The notes: a model not told the origin generated them from the sequence alone. Positions 1 to 7,694 are shown, counted from the first letter of the stretch. The stretch: 33,737 nt of DNA from an uncultured Ruminococcus sp. (GCF_947301925.1 NZ_CAMYUE010000022.1:1-33737), one strand, 5' to 3'. A program made the numbers and translations.

Positions 1-1
1 T

Positions 2-595
2 ACCACAACAACTTCAACTACAACGTCGACAACAACATCGTCAACGACAACAACAACGTCCACGACGACAACTACATCGACAACAACTACAACCACAACC
101 ACTACAACAACTACCACAACTACAACAACCACAACAACAACCACCACAAGCACAACAACTACAACAACCGAGACCACCACAAGCACAGATCAGATGGGTG
201 AAGAGGTAACTACCACTTCAACAACTATCATCGGCGGCGGTGATGACGTTGAAAAGACAACAACCACAACAACTACTACAACAACCACCACTACAACAAC
301 TACCACAACCACTACAAGCACAACTACAACTACTACGACCACAACAACCACTACAACAACAGACACAACTACAACTACAACAACCACCACAACTACAACC
401 ACAACTACAGGAGAGGGAACAACTACAACAACTGCTTCCTCTACTTCAAAGCCTAAGACCTCTACAACAACCAAGAAGATCACAAGCGATTCTCCCAAGA
501 CGGGCGTTAAGGGCATAAGCGCAGCATTTGCGGTATTCGCACTTGCAGCAGCTGCTGCTTTCACAGCACGTTCAAGAAAGCGCGACGATCAGTAA
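2..595 (+). CDS. Poly-threonine surface protein, C-terminal part, sortase-type anchor (5' truncated)
   Basis: The reading frame is open from base 2 and ends at TAA 593-595, so only the C-terminal part (about 197 residues) is present. Nearly all of it is Thr encoded by ACA/ACC/ACT codons, broken by one short non-Thr island (about bases 190-255, DQMGEEV and IIGGGDDVEK). The end has the three parts of a cell-wall sorting signal: SPKTG (a variant of LPXTG), a hydrophobic stretch rich in Ala and Phe, and the basic tail ARSRKRDDQ. Known: such signals are cleaved between Thr and Gly by sortase and the protein is linked to peptidoglycan. Inferred: a cell-wall-attached protein whose functional domain lies upstream of the window; the Thr tract is probably a glycosylated stalk like the linkers of scaffoldins. 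The Met at 194 is internal and is not a start. The antisense poly-Val frame is an artefact of the repeat. Confidence 0.8.
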   Translation, partial: TTTTSTTTSTTTSSTTTTTSTTTTTSTTTTTTTTTTTTTTTTTTTTTTTSTTTTTTETTTSTDQMGEEVTTTSTTIIGGGDDVEKTTTTTTTTTTTTTTTTTTTTSTTTTTTTTTTTTTTDTTTTTTTTTTTTTTTGEGTTTTTASSTSKPKTSTTTKKITSDSPKTGVKGISAAFAVFALAAAAAFTARSRKRDDQ

Positions 596-635
596 GGGTC
601 ACCGAAAGAGGTAATTTAAGCTGAATCACTTCGAG

Positions 636-670
636 CTGCCGGACTGAAAGGTCCGGCAGTTCTTTTTTTT
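636..670 (+). terminator. Intrinsic terminator of the poly-Thr surface protein gene
   Basis: A perfect 9-bp stem (CTGCCGGAC / GTCCGGCAG) with a 6-nt loop is followed by TTCTTTTTTTT, 40 nt after the stop codon. Confidence 0.9.
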
Positions 671-683
671 CAGGAAAAATATC

Positions 684-710
684 TGCGGAGGTGAAATATC
701 ACTCTCCGCA
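684..710 (+). other. Hairpin in the leader of the sigma-factor gene
   Basis: TGCGGA (684-689) pairs with TCCGCA (705-710), and GTGA with TCAC inside it around an AATA loop. The 5' arm contains a ribosome-binding-site-like GGAGGTG with no start codon behind it. It lies about 50 nt before the sigma-factor start. Its role is unknown. Confidence 0.4.
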
Positions 711-762
711 ATTCAAATATATAAGTAAGAGGACCTCTTACCTCTGGAAAGGAGGCTCAGCC

Positions 763-1317
763 ATGGATGACGCTTCGATAACAGAGCTGTTCCGCAGGAG
801 AGATGAAAGGGCAATAGCGGAGCTGAAAAAGAAATACGATAAGCTATGCTTTTATATTGCGGGGAATATCCTTCCCAGCCGCCAGGACGCGGAGGAATGT
901 GTGAATTCCGCATATTATGAGCTGTGGAACAAGATACCGCCCGATGAACCGCGGGATCTGAAGACCTATCTATGCCATACGGTAAAGAACAAGGCTCTTG
1001 ACAGATACAAATACAATTCCGCAGAGAAGCGCAGCAGCAGCTTTACGGTGTCGCTGGACGAGCTTGCAGAGTGCATACCCGATTTCAGGGAGGACAGCGG
1101 CGAGGAGAAAGCTCTTGCAGAGGCTGTGAGCCGCTTTCTGAGGACTCAGGATCAGCTTCACAGGAAGGTGTTCGTAAGGCGTTACTGGTACGGCGACAGC
1201 CTTGCCCGTATAGCGGAATACTACGGAATGAACGAGAAAACTGTTGCGACCTATCTGTTCAGGACGCGGAAGAAGCTGAAGGAATACCTGAAAAAGGAGG
1301 GTTATGATAATGGATAA
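763..1317 (+). CDS. ECF-type RNA polymerase sigma factor
   Basis: The protein has 184 residues, usual for extracytoplasmic-function sigma factors. Region 2 lies at about residues 25-60 (YDKLCFYIAGN...QDAEECVNSAYYELW) and region 4, a helix-turn-helix, at about 125-175 (KVFVRRYWYGDSLARIAEYYG then TVATYLFRTRKKLKEYL). The start at 763 is preferred over the upstream in-frame GTG at 691 because AAAGGAGG lies at 748-754. The stop overlaps the next gene, a membrane protein with anti-sigma architecture, so the two are translationally coupled. Known: such pairs hold the sigma factor at the membrane until an outside signal releases it. The target genes cannot be read from this window; the poly-Thr surface gene upstream ends in its own terminator. 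Confidence 0.9.
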   Translation: MDDASITELFRRRDERAIAELKKKYDKLCFYIAGNILPSRQDAEECVNSAYYELWNKIPPDEPRDLKTYLCHTVKNKALDRYKYNSAEKRSSSFTVSLDELAECIPDFREDSGEEKALAEAVSRFLRTQDQLHRKVFVRRYWYGDSLARIAEYYGMNEKTVATYLFRTRKKLKEYLKKEGYDNG

Positions 1318-2227
1318 GCTGAAATACTTCAGGGTCATGGACCTTATAGACGAGGATATCATAGAGGAAGCGGAGATAAAGACCGCTGCCCCGACGGAGA
1401 CCGTCAGCGAAAAAGAGATCACCGTTTCGGGAACTGAAAAATACAGAAGTATATCATGGCACAGGCTTGCAGCTGCGGCCTCTGCGGTGCTGCTCATTGC
1501 GGGCGTCGGTGCAGGGGGAGCTCTTATGCTGAGGAACCGTCCCCCTGTCCTTGTGGAGTCCGTTGACACTACGGCGGAGGACACCACTGAAAACATGGAG
1601 ATAAAAGCAGGGGGCAGCAGGGAGAACAGCAGCTCCGAGGGGACAACGGACAAGGCAACCACGGCAGCAGTAAAGACCTCCGAGCCGAAGCAGAAGGAAA
1701 CAAAGGAAAGCAACGATATATCTTCGCCCACTGAGGCGGAAAACGACGGTAATGATACGGAGGAGAATACAGAAAATCCCCGTGAGGAGAATAACGAGCC
1801 CGAGGAAAGGGAGAATGCTACCACAGCGGCAAAGACCACACAGCTCCCCGTACTCAGGACTACCGTTACAAAGGCGCAGACTCCCACAAATCCCCCAAAA
1901 GTAACTACCGCAACAAAGGTATTGCCGCCTCCCGAGTACTTTACCACGGAGCCTGTAACAGAACGTCCGACTCCCGAACACGATCCCGGGTATATACCCT
2001 ATCTTACATGGTATCCCGAGGACGGTGCATGGCTCATGAATACCCTGAGCGGTCTTGCATATTCGCCGTGGAGCTATGATGTCACAGTCGGCGGACGTCC
2101 GCCCGAGGGCTATATCAGAAGCGGCGGAAACGAATATGCACTTTGCTTCTCGGAAAGATGGGTGCGCAGGAACGGGTGCGAGCAGGCATATATGCCTGAT
2201 GAGATATACAATTACTTCAAAGGCTGA
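1310..2227 (+). CDS. Single-pass membrane anti-sigma-like protein with extracellular domain
   Basis: The protein has about 305 residues: a short cytoplasmic N-terminus (1-50), one transmembrane helix (about 51-74, HRLAAAASAVLLIAGVGAGG), a long acidic and then Thr/Pro-rich spacer (about 80-215) and a C-terminal extracellular domain of about 90 residues rich in Trp, Tyr and Gly (for example YLTWYPEDGAW, YSPWSYDVTVGG, CFSERWVRRNGC). ATG 1310 is preferred over ATG 1304 because the GGAGG at 1296-1300 is better spaced. It overlaps the end of the ECF sigma gene. Known: anti-sigma factors have this topology, and clostridial RsgI proteins carry carbohydrate-sensing outer domains. Inferred: the N-terminus binds the sigma factor and the outer domain is the sensor. 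No zinc-binding anti-sigma motif was seen, and the outer domain was not recognised. Confidence 0.65.
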   Translation: MDKLKYFRVMDLIDEDIIEEAEIKTAAPTETVSEKEITVSGTEKYRSISWHRLAAAASAVLLIAGVGAGGALMLRNRPPVLVESVDTTAEDTTENMEIKAGGSRENSSSEGTTDKATTAAVKTSEPKQKETKESNDISSPTEAENDGNDTEENTENPREENNEPEERENATTAAKTTQLPVLRTTVTKAQTPTNPPKVTTATKVLPPPEYFTTEPVTERPTPEHDPGYIPYLTWYPEDGAWLMNTLSGLAYSPWSYDVTVGGRPPEGYIRSGGNEYALCFSERWVRRNGCEQAYMPDEIYNYFKG

Positions 2228-2249
2228 GCAGATATATACGAAAACAATA

Positions 2250-2282
2250 AGCCCTCTGTCCTTCGGGACGGAGGGCTTTTTT
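2250..2282 (+). terminator. Intrinsic terminator of the sigma/anti-sigma operon
   Basis: A 12-bp stem (AGCCCTCTGTCC / GGACGGAGGGCT, one G-T pair) with a TTCG loop is followed by TTTTTT. Confidence 0.95.
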
Positions 2283-2336
2283 CATTGATACAGGTCGTAA
2301 ACAGTCGGCTGCTGCGTTGTTTTTTTCAGAAAATAC

Positions 2337-2365
2337 TTGTAATTGCCGACGGAATTTGATATAAT
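2337..2365 (+). promoter_or_regulatory. Sigma-A type promoter of corA
   Basis: TTGTAA (2337-2342), 17-nt spacer, TATAAT (2360-2365). Transcription would start near 2372, giving a leader of about 215 nt before the corA start. Confidence 0.8.
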
Positions 2366-2371
2366 AAGAAT

Positions 2372-2587
2372 ACATTGTTAATCAGGAGGTGCATTATGAG
2401 TTCTGACCCTTATGGGAATTTGAGTAATATTCCACACTTCGGCAGGCGGCTTTGATGTGGCGATCAGATCCTGAATACCCGCGTTTTCAAGACTTGATCG
2501 GCGCATCAACAGAGCTTCTCCTATGTCGGAGTGAATTTCGACGAAAGGAGAGGCCGTCCCGTTCCTTCGGCGACGGCTGTGAACACA
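2372..2587 (+). promoter_or_regulatory. Long leader of corA with upstream ORF and start-proximal hairpin
   Basis: The leader runs from the predicted transcription start to the corA ATG. It contains a strong ribosome-binding site with a 19-codon ORF (2396-2455) and, ending 9 nt before the corA ATG, a stable hairpin at 2553-2578 (GCCGTC-CCG / CGG-C-GACGGC, 9 pairs with one bulged C). CorA itself has no recognisable Shine-Dalgarno sequence. I see no M-box (Mg riboswitch) consensus. Inferred: expression may be controlled by translation of the short ORF or by the hairpin. Confidence 0.5.
2396..2455 (+). CDS. 19-residue upstream ORF in the corA leader
   Basis: MSSDPYGNLSNIPHFGRRL then TGA. It has the best ribosome-binding site of the transcript (AGGAGG at 2384-2389, 7-nt spacing) and begins about 25 nt after the predicted transcription start. 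It is in the corA frame but separated from it by two in-frame stops (2453-2455 and 2495-2497). Known: enterobacterial mgtA and corA transcripts have short leader ORFs (mgtL, corL) that control expression. Similarity here is positional only. It could instead be a decayed gene start. Confidence 0.45.
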   Translation: MSSDPYGNLSNIPHFGRRL

Positions 2588-3514
2588 ATGATCAGCTTTT
2601 ACAATTATGTGAGCGGCTCACTGACCCAGTGCGAGGCTCCCACAGCAGGCTGCTGGATCTCCGTAGTTGATCCCACTCCTCAGGAGGTAAGGGAGCTCAT
2701 AGAGGACTACGGCCTGGACAGCGGCTTCGTAAAGTCCGCCCTCGATGAGGAGGAGTCCTCCCGTATCGAGCGCGAGGACGACCAGACCCTCGTCATCATA
2801 GATACACCTGTATCGGCAGTGGACGACGACAAGACCAAGACCTTCTATACCCTGCCTATGGGTATAATAGTGACGGACGAGTATGTATTCACCATATCCA
2901 TACGCGAGACACAGATAATCAACGAGGCCACAAGAGGCGGCATACGCAACCTGCGCCCCGATTTCAAGACCAGATTCGTGCTTCAGCTCCTGCTGAGGAT
3001 AGCGGCTCTGTTCCTTACCTATCTGAAACAGATAGACAAGATATCATCGGCAGCAGAGCAGGAGCTCCACGACGCCATGAAGAACGAGCTCCTCATGCAG
3101 CTCCTTGCCCTGGAGAAGTCACTGGTATACTTCTCTACCTCGCTGAAGGCCAACGAGGCCACTATCGAGAAGATATTCCGCGGCAGAGTAATAAAGCTCT
3201 ACGACGAGGATCAGGACCTTCTGGAGGACGTGCTCATTGAGATGAAGCAGGCCATCGAGATGTCCAGTATCTATTCGGGAATACTTTCCAGTATGATGGA
3301 CGGCTTCTCGTCCATAATCTCCAACAACCTTAACCTTGTCATGTGGAGACTTACCATAGTCACCATAGTGCTGGAGATACCCAACATCATGTTTGCATTC
3401 TACGGTATCAATACCAATGATATACCCTTCAACCATACCTGGGTGGCACTTAGCCTGACGGCGCTGCTGACCAGTCTGACGGCCTTTGTGCTGCTGAAAT
3501 GGAAGAAGAAATAA
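2588..3514 (+). CDS. corA: CorA-family divalent cation channel
   Basis: The protein has 308 residues, a normal size for CorA (MIT) channels, which form pentamers in the membrane and pass Mg2+ or other divalent cations. Residues 1-250 form the cytoplasmic alpha/beta and long-helix part (GCWISVVDPTPQEV near the start, rich in Asp/Glu). Two C-terminal transmembrane helices lie at about 252-272 and 286-303. The loop signature after TM1 is YGIN (273-275 G-I-N) in place of the usual GMN. ATG 2588 is preferred because the family normally begins with a short strand such as MISFYNYV; an in-frame GTG at 2531 would add 19 residues. There is no good ribosome-binding site at either. A HEPN-motif gene follows after 21 nt and is probably co-transcribed. 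Confidence 0.85.
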   Translation: MISFYNYVSGSLTQCEAPTAGCWISVVDPTPQEVRELIEDYGLDSGFVKSALDEEESSRIEREDDQTLVIIDTPVSAVDDDKTKTFYTLPMGIIVTDEYVFTISIRETQIINEATRGGIRNLRPDFKTRFVLQLLLRIAALFLTYLKQIDKISSAAEQELHDAMKNELLMQLLALEKSLVYFSTSLKANEATIEKIFRGRVIKLYDEDQDLLEDVLIEMKQAIEMSSIYSGILSSMMDGFSSIISNNLNLVMWRLTIVTIVLEIPNIMFAFYGINTNDIPFNHTWVALSLTALLTSLTAFVLLKWKKK

Positions 3515-3535
3515 TAACAATAAACGGAGCAGTAT

Positions 3536-4597
3536 ATGGGAAAGATAAGCCACAGCCTGACCGTCAGCTTCAGGACTGACGGCGATGAGGAGTTATACAG
3601 AGGAACATCATTTGCCAGAAAGGGCATTGAGGATCAGGTTGTAATAAAGGAGAGCAGCATAACCATAAGCTTTGAGAGAGCAAAGCAGAAGCTCCCCGAG
3701 GAGGTGCTGGATTCCTCCATGAGCTATATAAGGACCCATCTTGAACGCGCCCTGATGTATTATCTTGCTGTGAAGGGAAATATCCCCGAGTGCGACGGCG
3801 TTACCTATAGATACGGCTTCGGAAAAACCGAAAGTATGAAGGGTACGGCCGAGATAATAAGACAGTGGAAGGACTTTAAGGTGAACTATACCCTTAGCCC
3901 CGAGGCCTGCGGAAGGTTATTCCGCGGAAGTGACGGCGAGCTGCTGTCCCTTGTGAATCCGATATCCTTCTTTTTGTGGTCTCAGCTGTCTGACAGCCCT
4001 CATGAAGCCTTCCGTGCTGCATGGAGCAGCCTCAATGCACTGTATACCAATATCGCTGCCAAAGATACCCAGGAGGAAAAGAAGCTCAGAAAGCTCTCCG
4101 AGTTTATAAAAGGTCATGATATGGAAAGAGCCTGCGGGTTCGTAATGGATATAGATAACGACAGATTCTGGAAGGATCTTCGCTGGTACGGCTTTATGGA
4201 GAAAAACGCTTCAAACTGGCGCTTTAAAACTTTCTTTCAGGAGCAGTTTGCTGATAAAGCAAAGAGGGACGCTCTGCTGGGGGATATACTGTACAGCAGA
4301 CTGTTTGATAAGATAGAGGCCTGTCAGGAGCTTAAAGACGAAATTCGGGATAGAGCAGATTTCTTTGCAGGCAAGAAGGACTCCGACAAGTACTGCGTAC
4401 CTGTTAACAGAGTGGAATTCCTTGTGTGCTTTTACTGCTATTACAAGAGAAACAAGAGCGTACACGCAGGAGACGCATATCCGCTGTTCATTATTTCCGA
4501 AAGATCGGAGAACTATGCCGAGCCTGTGCTTACGGAGCTGCTCTGGAACGTCATATCAGATATAATCGAGGAAAAATACGGTGCCTGCGAGAGCTGA
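3536..4597 (+). CDS. HEPN-motif protein (ApeA-like HEPN domain), possible RNase
   Basis: A protein of 353 residues, not confidently assigned to a named family. The C-terminal half has features of a HEPN domain: an amphipathic helix with FRAAWSSLNALY (159-170) and, near the end, RNKSVH (R305 to H310), matching the HEPN R-x(4-6)-H catalytic motif, followed by a long final helix. The pattern resembles the ApeA-like HEPN group. Known: HEPN proteins of this kind are metal-independent RNases in toxin and phage-defence systems, though some are inactive binding domains. The N-terminal 150 residues (many beta strands, KVNYTL, ISFFLW) were not recognised. The start at 3536 has GGAG at 3526-3529. It follows corA by 21 nt and ends before a terminator, so corA plus this gene form a two-gene operon. 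Its biological role is unknown. Confidence 0.6.
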   Translation: MGKISHSLTVSFRTDGDEELYRGTSFARKGIEDQVVIKESSITISFERAKQKLPEEVLDSSMSYIRTHLERALMYYLAVKGNIPECDGVTYRYGFGKTESMKGTAEIIRQWKDFKVNYTLSPEACGRLFRGSDGELLSLVNPISFFLWSQLSDSPHEAFRAAWSSLNALYTNIAAKDTQEEKKLRKLSEFIKGHDMERACGFVMDIDNDRFWKDLRWYGFMEKNASNWRFKTFFQEQFADKAKRDALLGDILYSRLFDKIEACQELKDEIRDRADFFAGKKDSDKYCVPVNRVEFLVCFYCYYKRNKSVHAGDAYPLFIISERSENYAEPVLTELLWNVISDIIEEKYGACES

Positions 4598-4621
4598 AAT
4601 GCGCCATAATATCACTTATGG

Positions 4622-4649
4622 AGCCCTGCCTGGAGCAGGGCTTTTTGTT
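4622..4649 (+). terminator. Intrinsic terminator of the corA-HEPN operon
   Basis: Perfect 8-bp stem AGCCCTGC / GCAGGGCT with a CTGGA loop followed by TTTTGTT, 24 nt after the stop of the HEPN-motif gene. Confidence 0.9.
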
Positions 4650-4685
4650 ATGCCTGCCAAAACGGTAAATTTTTTTGCGTTTTTA

Positions 4686-4714
4686 GTGACATTTTCCTAT
4701 TATTATGCTATAAT
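4686..4714 (+). promoter_or_regulatory. Promoter of nadB
   Basis: GTGACA (4686-4691), 17-nt spacer, TATAAT (4709-4714), 40 nt before the nadB ATG. No NiaR-type operator was recognised with confidence. Confidence 0.7.
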
Positions 4715-4753
4715 ATATAGTGAAAGATCTTTTTGTAAAGGACGGTACGGATC

Positions 4754-6211
4754 ATGTCTAAAAATTATGATGTTATTATAGCAGGCTGCGGAGCCGCAGG
4801 TCTCTACGCAGCTATCAATCTTCCCAAGGAACTCAATATCCTTATCATCTGCAAGAGGGACCTCCCTCTCTGCAACTCCTCTCTGGCGCAGGGCGGTATT
4901 GCGGGAGTTTATGATTCTCCCACGGATAATATCCAGTACCACCAGAACGATACCCTTATCGCAGGAAGCTTCAAGAACAACGTCGAGGCTGTCCACACTC
5001 TCGTAAGCGAGGCTGCTCAGGACATCGAGCATATCATAAAGCTGGGAGTGGAATTCGACAAGAACCCCGACGGCACCTACCACCGCACCCTTGAGGGCGG
5101 CCACAGTCACCACCGTATCTTCCACCACGCTGACGCCACAGGCAAGGAGATAACTTCCACACTGCTTGAGAACGTCAAGACCCTCAGCAACGTCACTATC
5201 ATGGAGAACACCATGATGTGCAGCGTCAAGCAGACAAAGACAGGCTATTCCGCTCTGCTGAAGCTTGCGGATGACTCCTACGAGACCTGCAACTGCCACT
5301 TCATGATAATGGCCACAGGCGGCATCGGCAGAGTATACCAGTTCACTACCAATTCCGCCATAGCTACAGGCGACGGAATAACCTTCGCCTATGAGATGGG
5401 CGCCAAGATCAAGAACCTCAGCTATGTGCAGTTCCACCCCACAGCCTTCAACAACCGCGCAACACGCGAGTGCTTCCTTATTTCCGAGGCCGTAAGAGGC
5501 GAGGGCGCTTACCTCCTCAACTGCAAGAAGGAGCGCTTCATGCACAACTACGACGAGCGTCTTGAGCTTGCTCCCAGAGACGTCGTTTCACACGCTATAA
5601 TACTTGAATCGCGCAAGCAGAACTCCACGGATTTCTACCTTGACATAAGCTACAAGGACAGCGATTTCCTGAAGAAGCGCTTCCCCATGATATACCAGAA
5701 CCTGCTGGAGCAGGGCTACGACCTGACAAAGGAGCCCGTGCCCATATTCCCGTGCCAGCACTACCTCATGGGCGGTATCGACGTTGACAACAACTCCGAG
5801 ACAAGCCTTCCCAATCTCTATGCCTGCGGCGAGTGCTCACATACGGGAGTACACGGCAGCAACAGACTGGCAAGCAATTCTCTCCTTGAAGCTCTGGTGT
5901 TCTCACGCCACGCGGCAAACAGCATAGCTTCAAGAATGGCAGACGCACCGAAGGACTTCGAGGAGGCTGAATTCGATCCCCATATCGGAGCTCCCCGCAT
6001 ACCCAAGGGCGTGCGTACCGAGACAAGAAAGATACTCCAGAACTGCTACTTCGTAATCCCCGACAAGAAGGCAGGAGCGGCGGGCTTCAAGCGCGTAAAG
6101 GAGATACGCGACGATCTTCTGAACGGAGGCTATTTCGTTGACGCAGACTTCGTTCTGGCAAAATCCATAGTCACAGTGGCATATATAATCCTCGGCGAGG
6201 TAATGCAGTAA
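4754..6211 (+). CDS. nadB: L-aspartate oxidase NadB
   Basis: NadB oxidises L-aspartate to iminoaspartate with FAD, the first step of de novo NAD synthesis; in anaerobes fumarate can be the electron acceptor. The N-terminal Rossmann motif GCGAAG (11-16) binds FAD. Further family blocks are NSSLAQGGIAG, the His-rich GGHSHHRIFHHADATG, GGIGRVY, YVQFHPTAF, REAVRGEG-like SEAVRGEGAYLLN and YACGECSHTGVHGSNRLASNSLLEALVF. At 485 residues it is shorter than the usual 510-540 because the C-terminal helical domain is reduced. AAAGGA at 4737-4742 serves as ribosome-binding site. Its usual pathway partner nadC is at 7934, separated by a secreted peptidase gene; nadA is not in the window. Confidence 0.95.
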   Translation: MSKNYDVIIAGCGAAGLYAAINLPKELNILIICKRDLPLCNSSLAQGGIAGVYDSPTDNIQYHQNDTLIAGSFKNNVEAVHTLVSEAAQDIEHIIKLGVEFDKNPDGTYHRTLEGGHSHHRIFHHADATGKEITSTLLENVKTLSNVTIMENTMMCSVKQTKTGYSALLKLADDSYETCNCHFMIMATGGIGRVYQFTTNSAIATGDGITFAYEMGAKIKNLSYVQFHPTAFNNRATRECFLISEAVRGEGAYLLNCKKERFMHNYDERLELAPRDVVSHAIILESRKQNSTDFYLDISYKDSDFLKKRFPMIYQNLLEQGYDLTKEPVPIFPCQHYLMGGIDVDNNSETSLPNLYACGECSHTGVHGSNRLASNSLLEALVFSRHAANSIASRMADAPKDFEEAEFDPHIGAPRIPKGVRTETRKILQNCYFVIPDKKAGAAGFKRVKEIRDDLLNGGYFVDADFVLAKSIVTVAYIILGEVMQ

Positions 6212-6353
6212 GAACTGCATACAGAAAGATAAAAAGGACAGCAAAACGGATAAAATGAAAAGAAATAATAAGAAAGACAAGAAAAACGGACTCCGGCGGA
6301 ATGATACGGGGGTAACATCCGTCGGCACATACATATGCAAAGGGGGGATATGT

Positions 6354-7694
6354 ATGAAAAAGGCGAAAAGAACCATTGCTGCTTTTATTGCAGCAGTCTC
6401 CGCGGCAGGCACTCTGCACATAGCAGGCGTCTCAGCCGCACCCCTGCTCATCAAGGGCGACATCAACAGGGACAGCATAGTAAACGTCAGCGACATGGTG
6501 ATAATGAAGAATTACCTTCTGGGCAAGTACGGTCTGAACGAGAATCAGTCCATAGCCGCCGATATCAACGACGACGGGGAGCTGGATTCCCTTGACCTCT
6601 CCGCACTTCAGGAGATCATCATCGGCAGCATGAACAGGCTGCCATCAGGAACCTGGATAGGGGACTGCAACGGCGCAAAGAGATATTTCAGCTTCGGTGA
6701 CGGAGCAGGTACTCTCATAGATCCCTCATCGGGAAGCGTTCAGGACTTCACCATAGATTCCGACGAGGATATGGCCGTGTTCACTATGAAGAAAACGGGA
6801 TCCGCTCTGTCTGCCTTCATCACATGGACCGACGACGAGTCCTTTGTGCTGAAATGGGACAGCGGCGATACCGAGACCTTCAGACATTTCTGCGATAACA
6901 GCATAAAGTCATCGGAGCTGCTGAAGGGACACTGGGTGACCTCTCTGGGACGCACCTTCGATATCGACGGCCTCAGCGGAAAGCTCACCGACAAGAGCGG
7001 CAATATCAGCCGCTTCGAGTATGCTCCCAACGGCGGGGACGTCATGTTCCACTTCGGCAGCACGGAAAACAACACTCCGGGAAAGATAGTACATACCGAT
7101 TCCATGCACTTTGTGATAACCTGGGACGGCGGTACTAAGGAGACCTTTACCCTTCAGAAGATAGAGGTGCGCAGCGGCATAACCTACGTCAACGGCATAC
7201 TTATCGCCAATAAGACATATCCGCTCCCCTCGGACTACAATCCCGGGAAGATACTTCCCGAGGCGCAGAGCGCTTTCAATGCCATGCAGGCCGACGCCAA
7301 GAAAGCAGGCTATAATCTTAGTATAGTATCGGGCTTCCGCTCCTATTCCTACCAGAGCCAGCTGTACAACAACTACGTTGCCCGTGACGGAAAGGCTGCG
7401 GCGGACACATACTCCGCAAGACCGGGTCACTCGGAGCACCAGACGGGACTGGGCATGGATATAAACAATGCAAGCAGCTCATTCAATAATACTGCCGAGG
7501 CAAAGTGGATAGCGGCGAACTGCTATAAGTACGGCTTTATTATCCGTTACCCCCAGGGCAAGCAGAATATCACAGGCTATATGTACGAGTCATGGCACGT
7601 CCGTTATCTGGGCAAACAGCTTGCCAAGGAGGTATACGATTCGGGGCTCACTCTTGAGGAGTTCCTGTGTATAGACTCTAAATACAAATCATAA
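6354..7694 (+). CDS. Secreted dockerin-containing VanY-type D,D-carboxypeptidase
   Basis: The protein has 446 residues from ATG 6354, which has GGGGGG just upstream; in-frame ATG 6255 would put 33 basic residues before the signal peptide. Order of parts: signal peptide (1-29); dockerin (about 34-91) with two Ca-binding loops, GDINRDSIVNVSD and ADINDDGELDSLD; two related beta-rich repeats (about 98-180 and 189-270, each with a G-x-W start and a TWDxG/KWDSGxTETF end); VanY-type peptidase (about 285-435). The zinc and catalytic residues of the LAS/VanY family are present: SEHQTGLGMD (H362, D369) and ESWH (E412, H415). Known: VanY enzymes remove the terminal D-Ala of peptidoglycan stem peptides. 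Inferred: an exported wall-modifying enzyme that can attach to a cohesin. It sits between nadB and nadC on the same strand. Confidence 0.88.
   Translation: MKKAKRTIAAFIAAVSAAGTLHIAGVSAAPLLIKGDINRDSIVNVSDMVIMKNYLLGKYGLNENQSIAADINDDGELDSLDLSALQEIIIGSMNRLPSGTWIGDCNGAKRYFSFGDGAGTLIDPSSGSVQDFTIDSDEDMAVFTMKKTGSALSAFITWTDDESFVLKWDSGDTETFRHFCDNSIKSSELLKGHWVTSLGRTFDIDGLSGKLTDKSGNISRFEYAPNGGDVMFHFGSTENNTPGKIVHTDSMHFVITWDGGTKETFTLQKIEVRSGITYVNGILIANKTYPLPSDYNPGKILPEAQSAFNAMQADAKKAGYNLSIVSGFRSYSYQSQLYNNYVARDGKAAADTYSARPGHSEHQTGLGMDINNASSSFNNTAEAKWIAANCYKYGFIIRYPQGKQNITGYMYESWHVRYLGKQLAKEVYDSGLTLEEFLCIDSKYKS

Noticed and set aside
240..518. Gln/Leu/Pro-rich frame within the poly-Thr gene
   Set aside because: A third reading frame of the same triplet repeat; composition is dictated by the repeat.
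190..564. Antisense poly-Val frame of 124 codons
   Set aside because: It is only the complement of the ACN (Thr) repeat; no ribosome-binding site or family signal.
2372..2587. M-box Mg riboswitch in the corA leader
   Set aside because: The conserved M-box blocks are not present; only a hairpin and a short ORF are seen.
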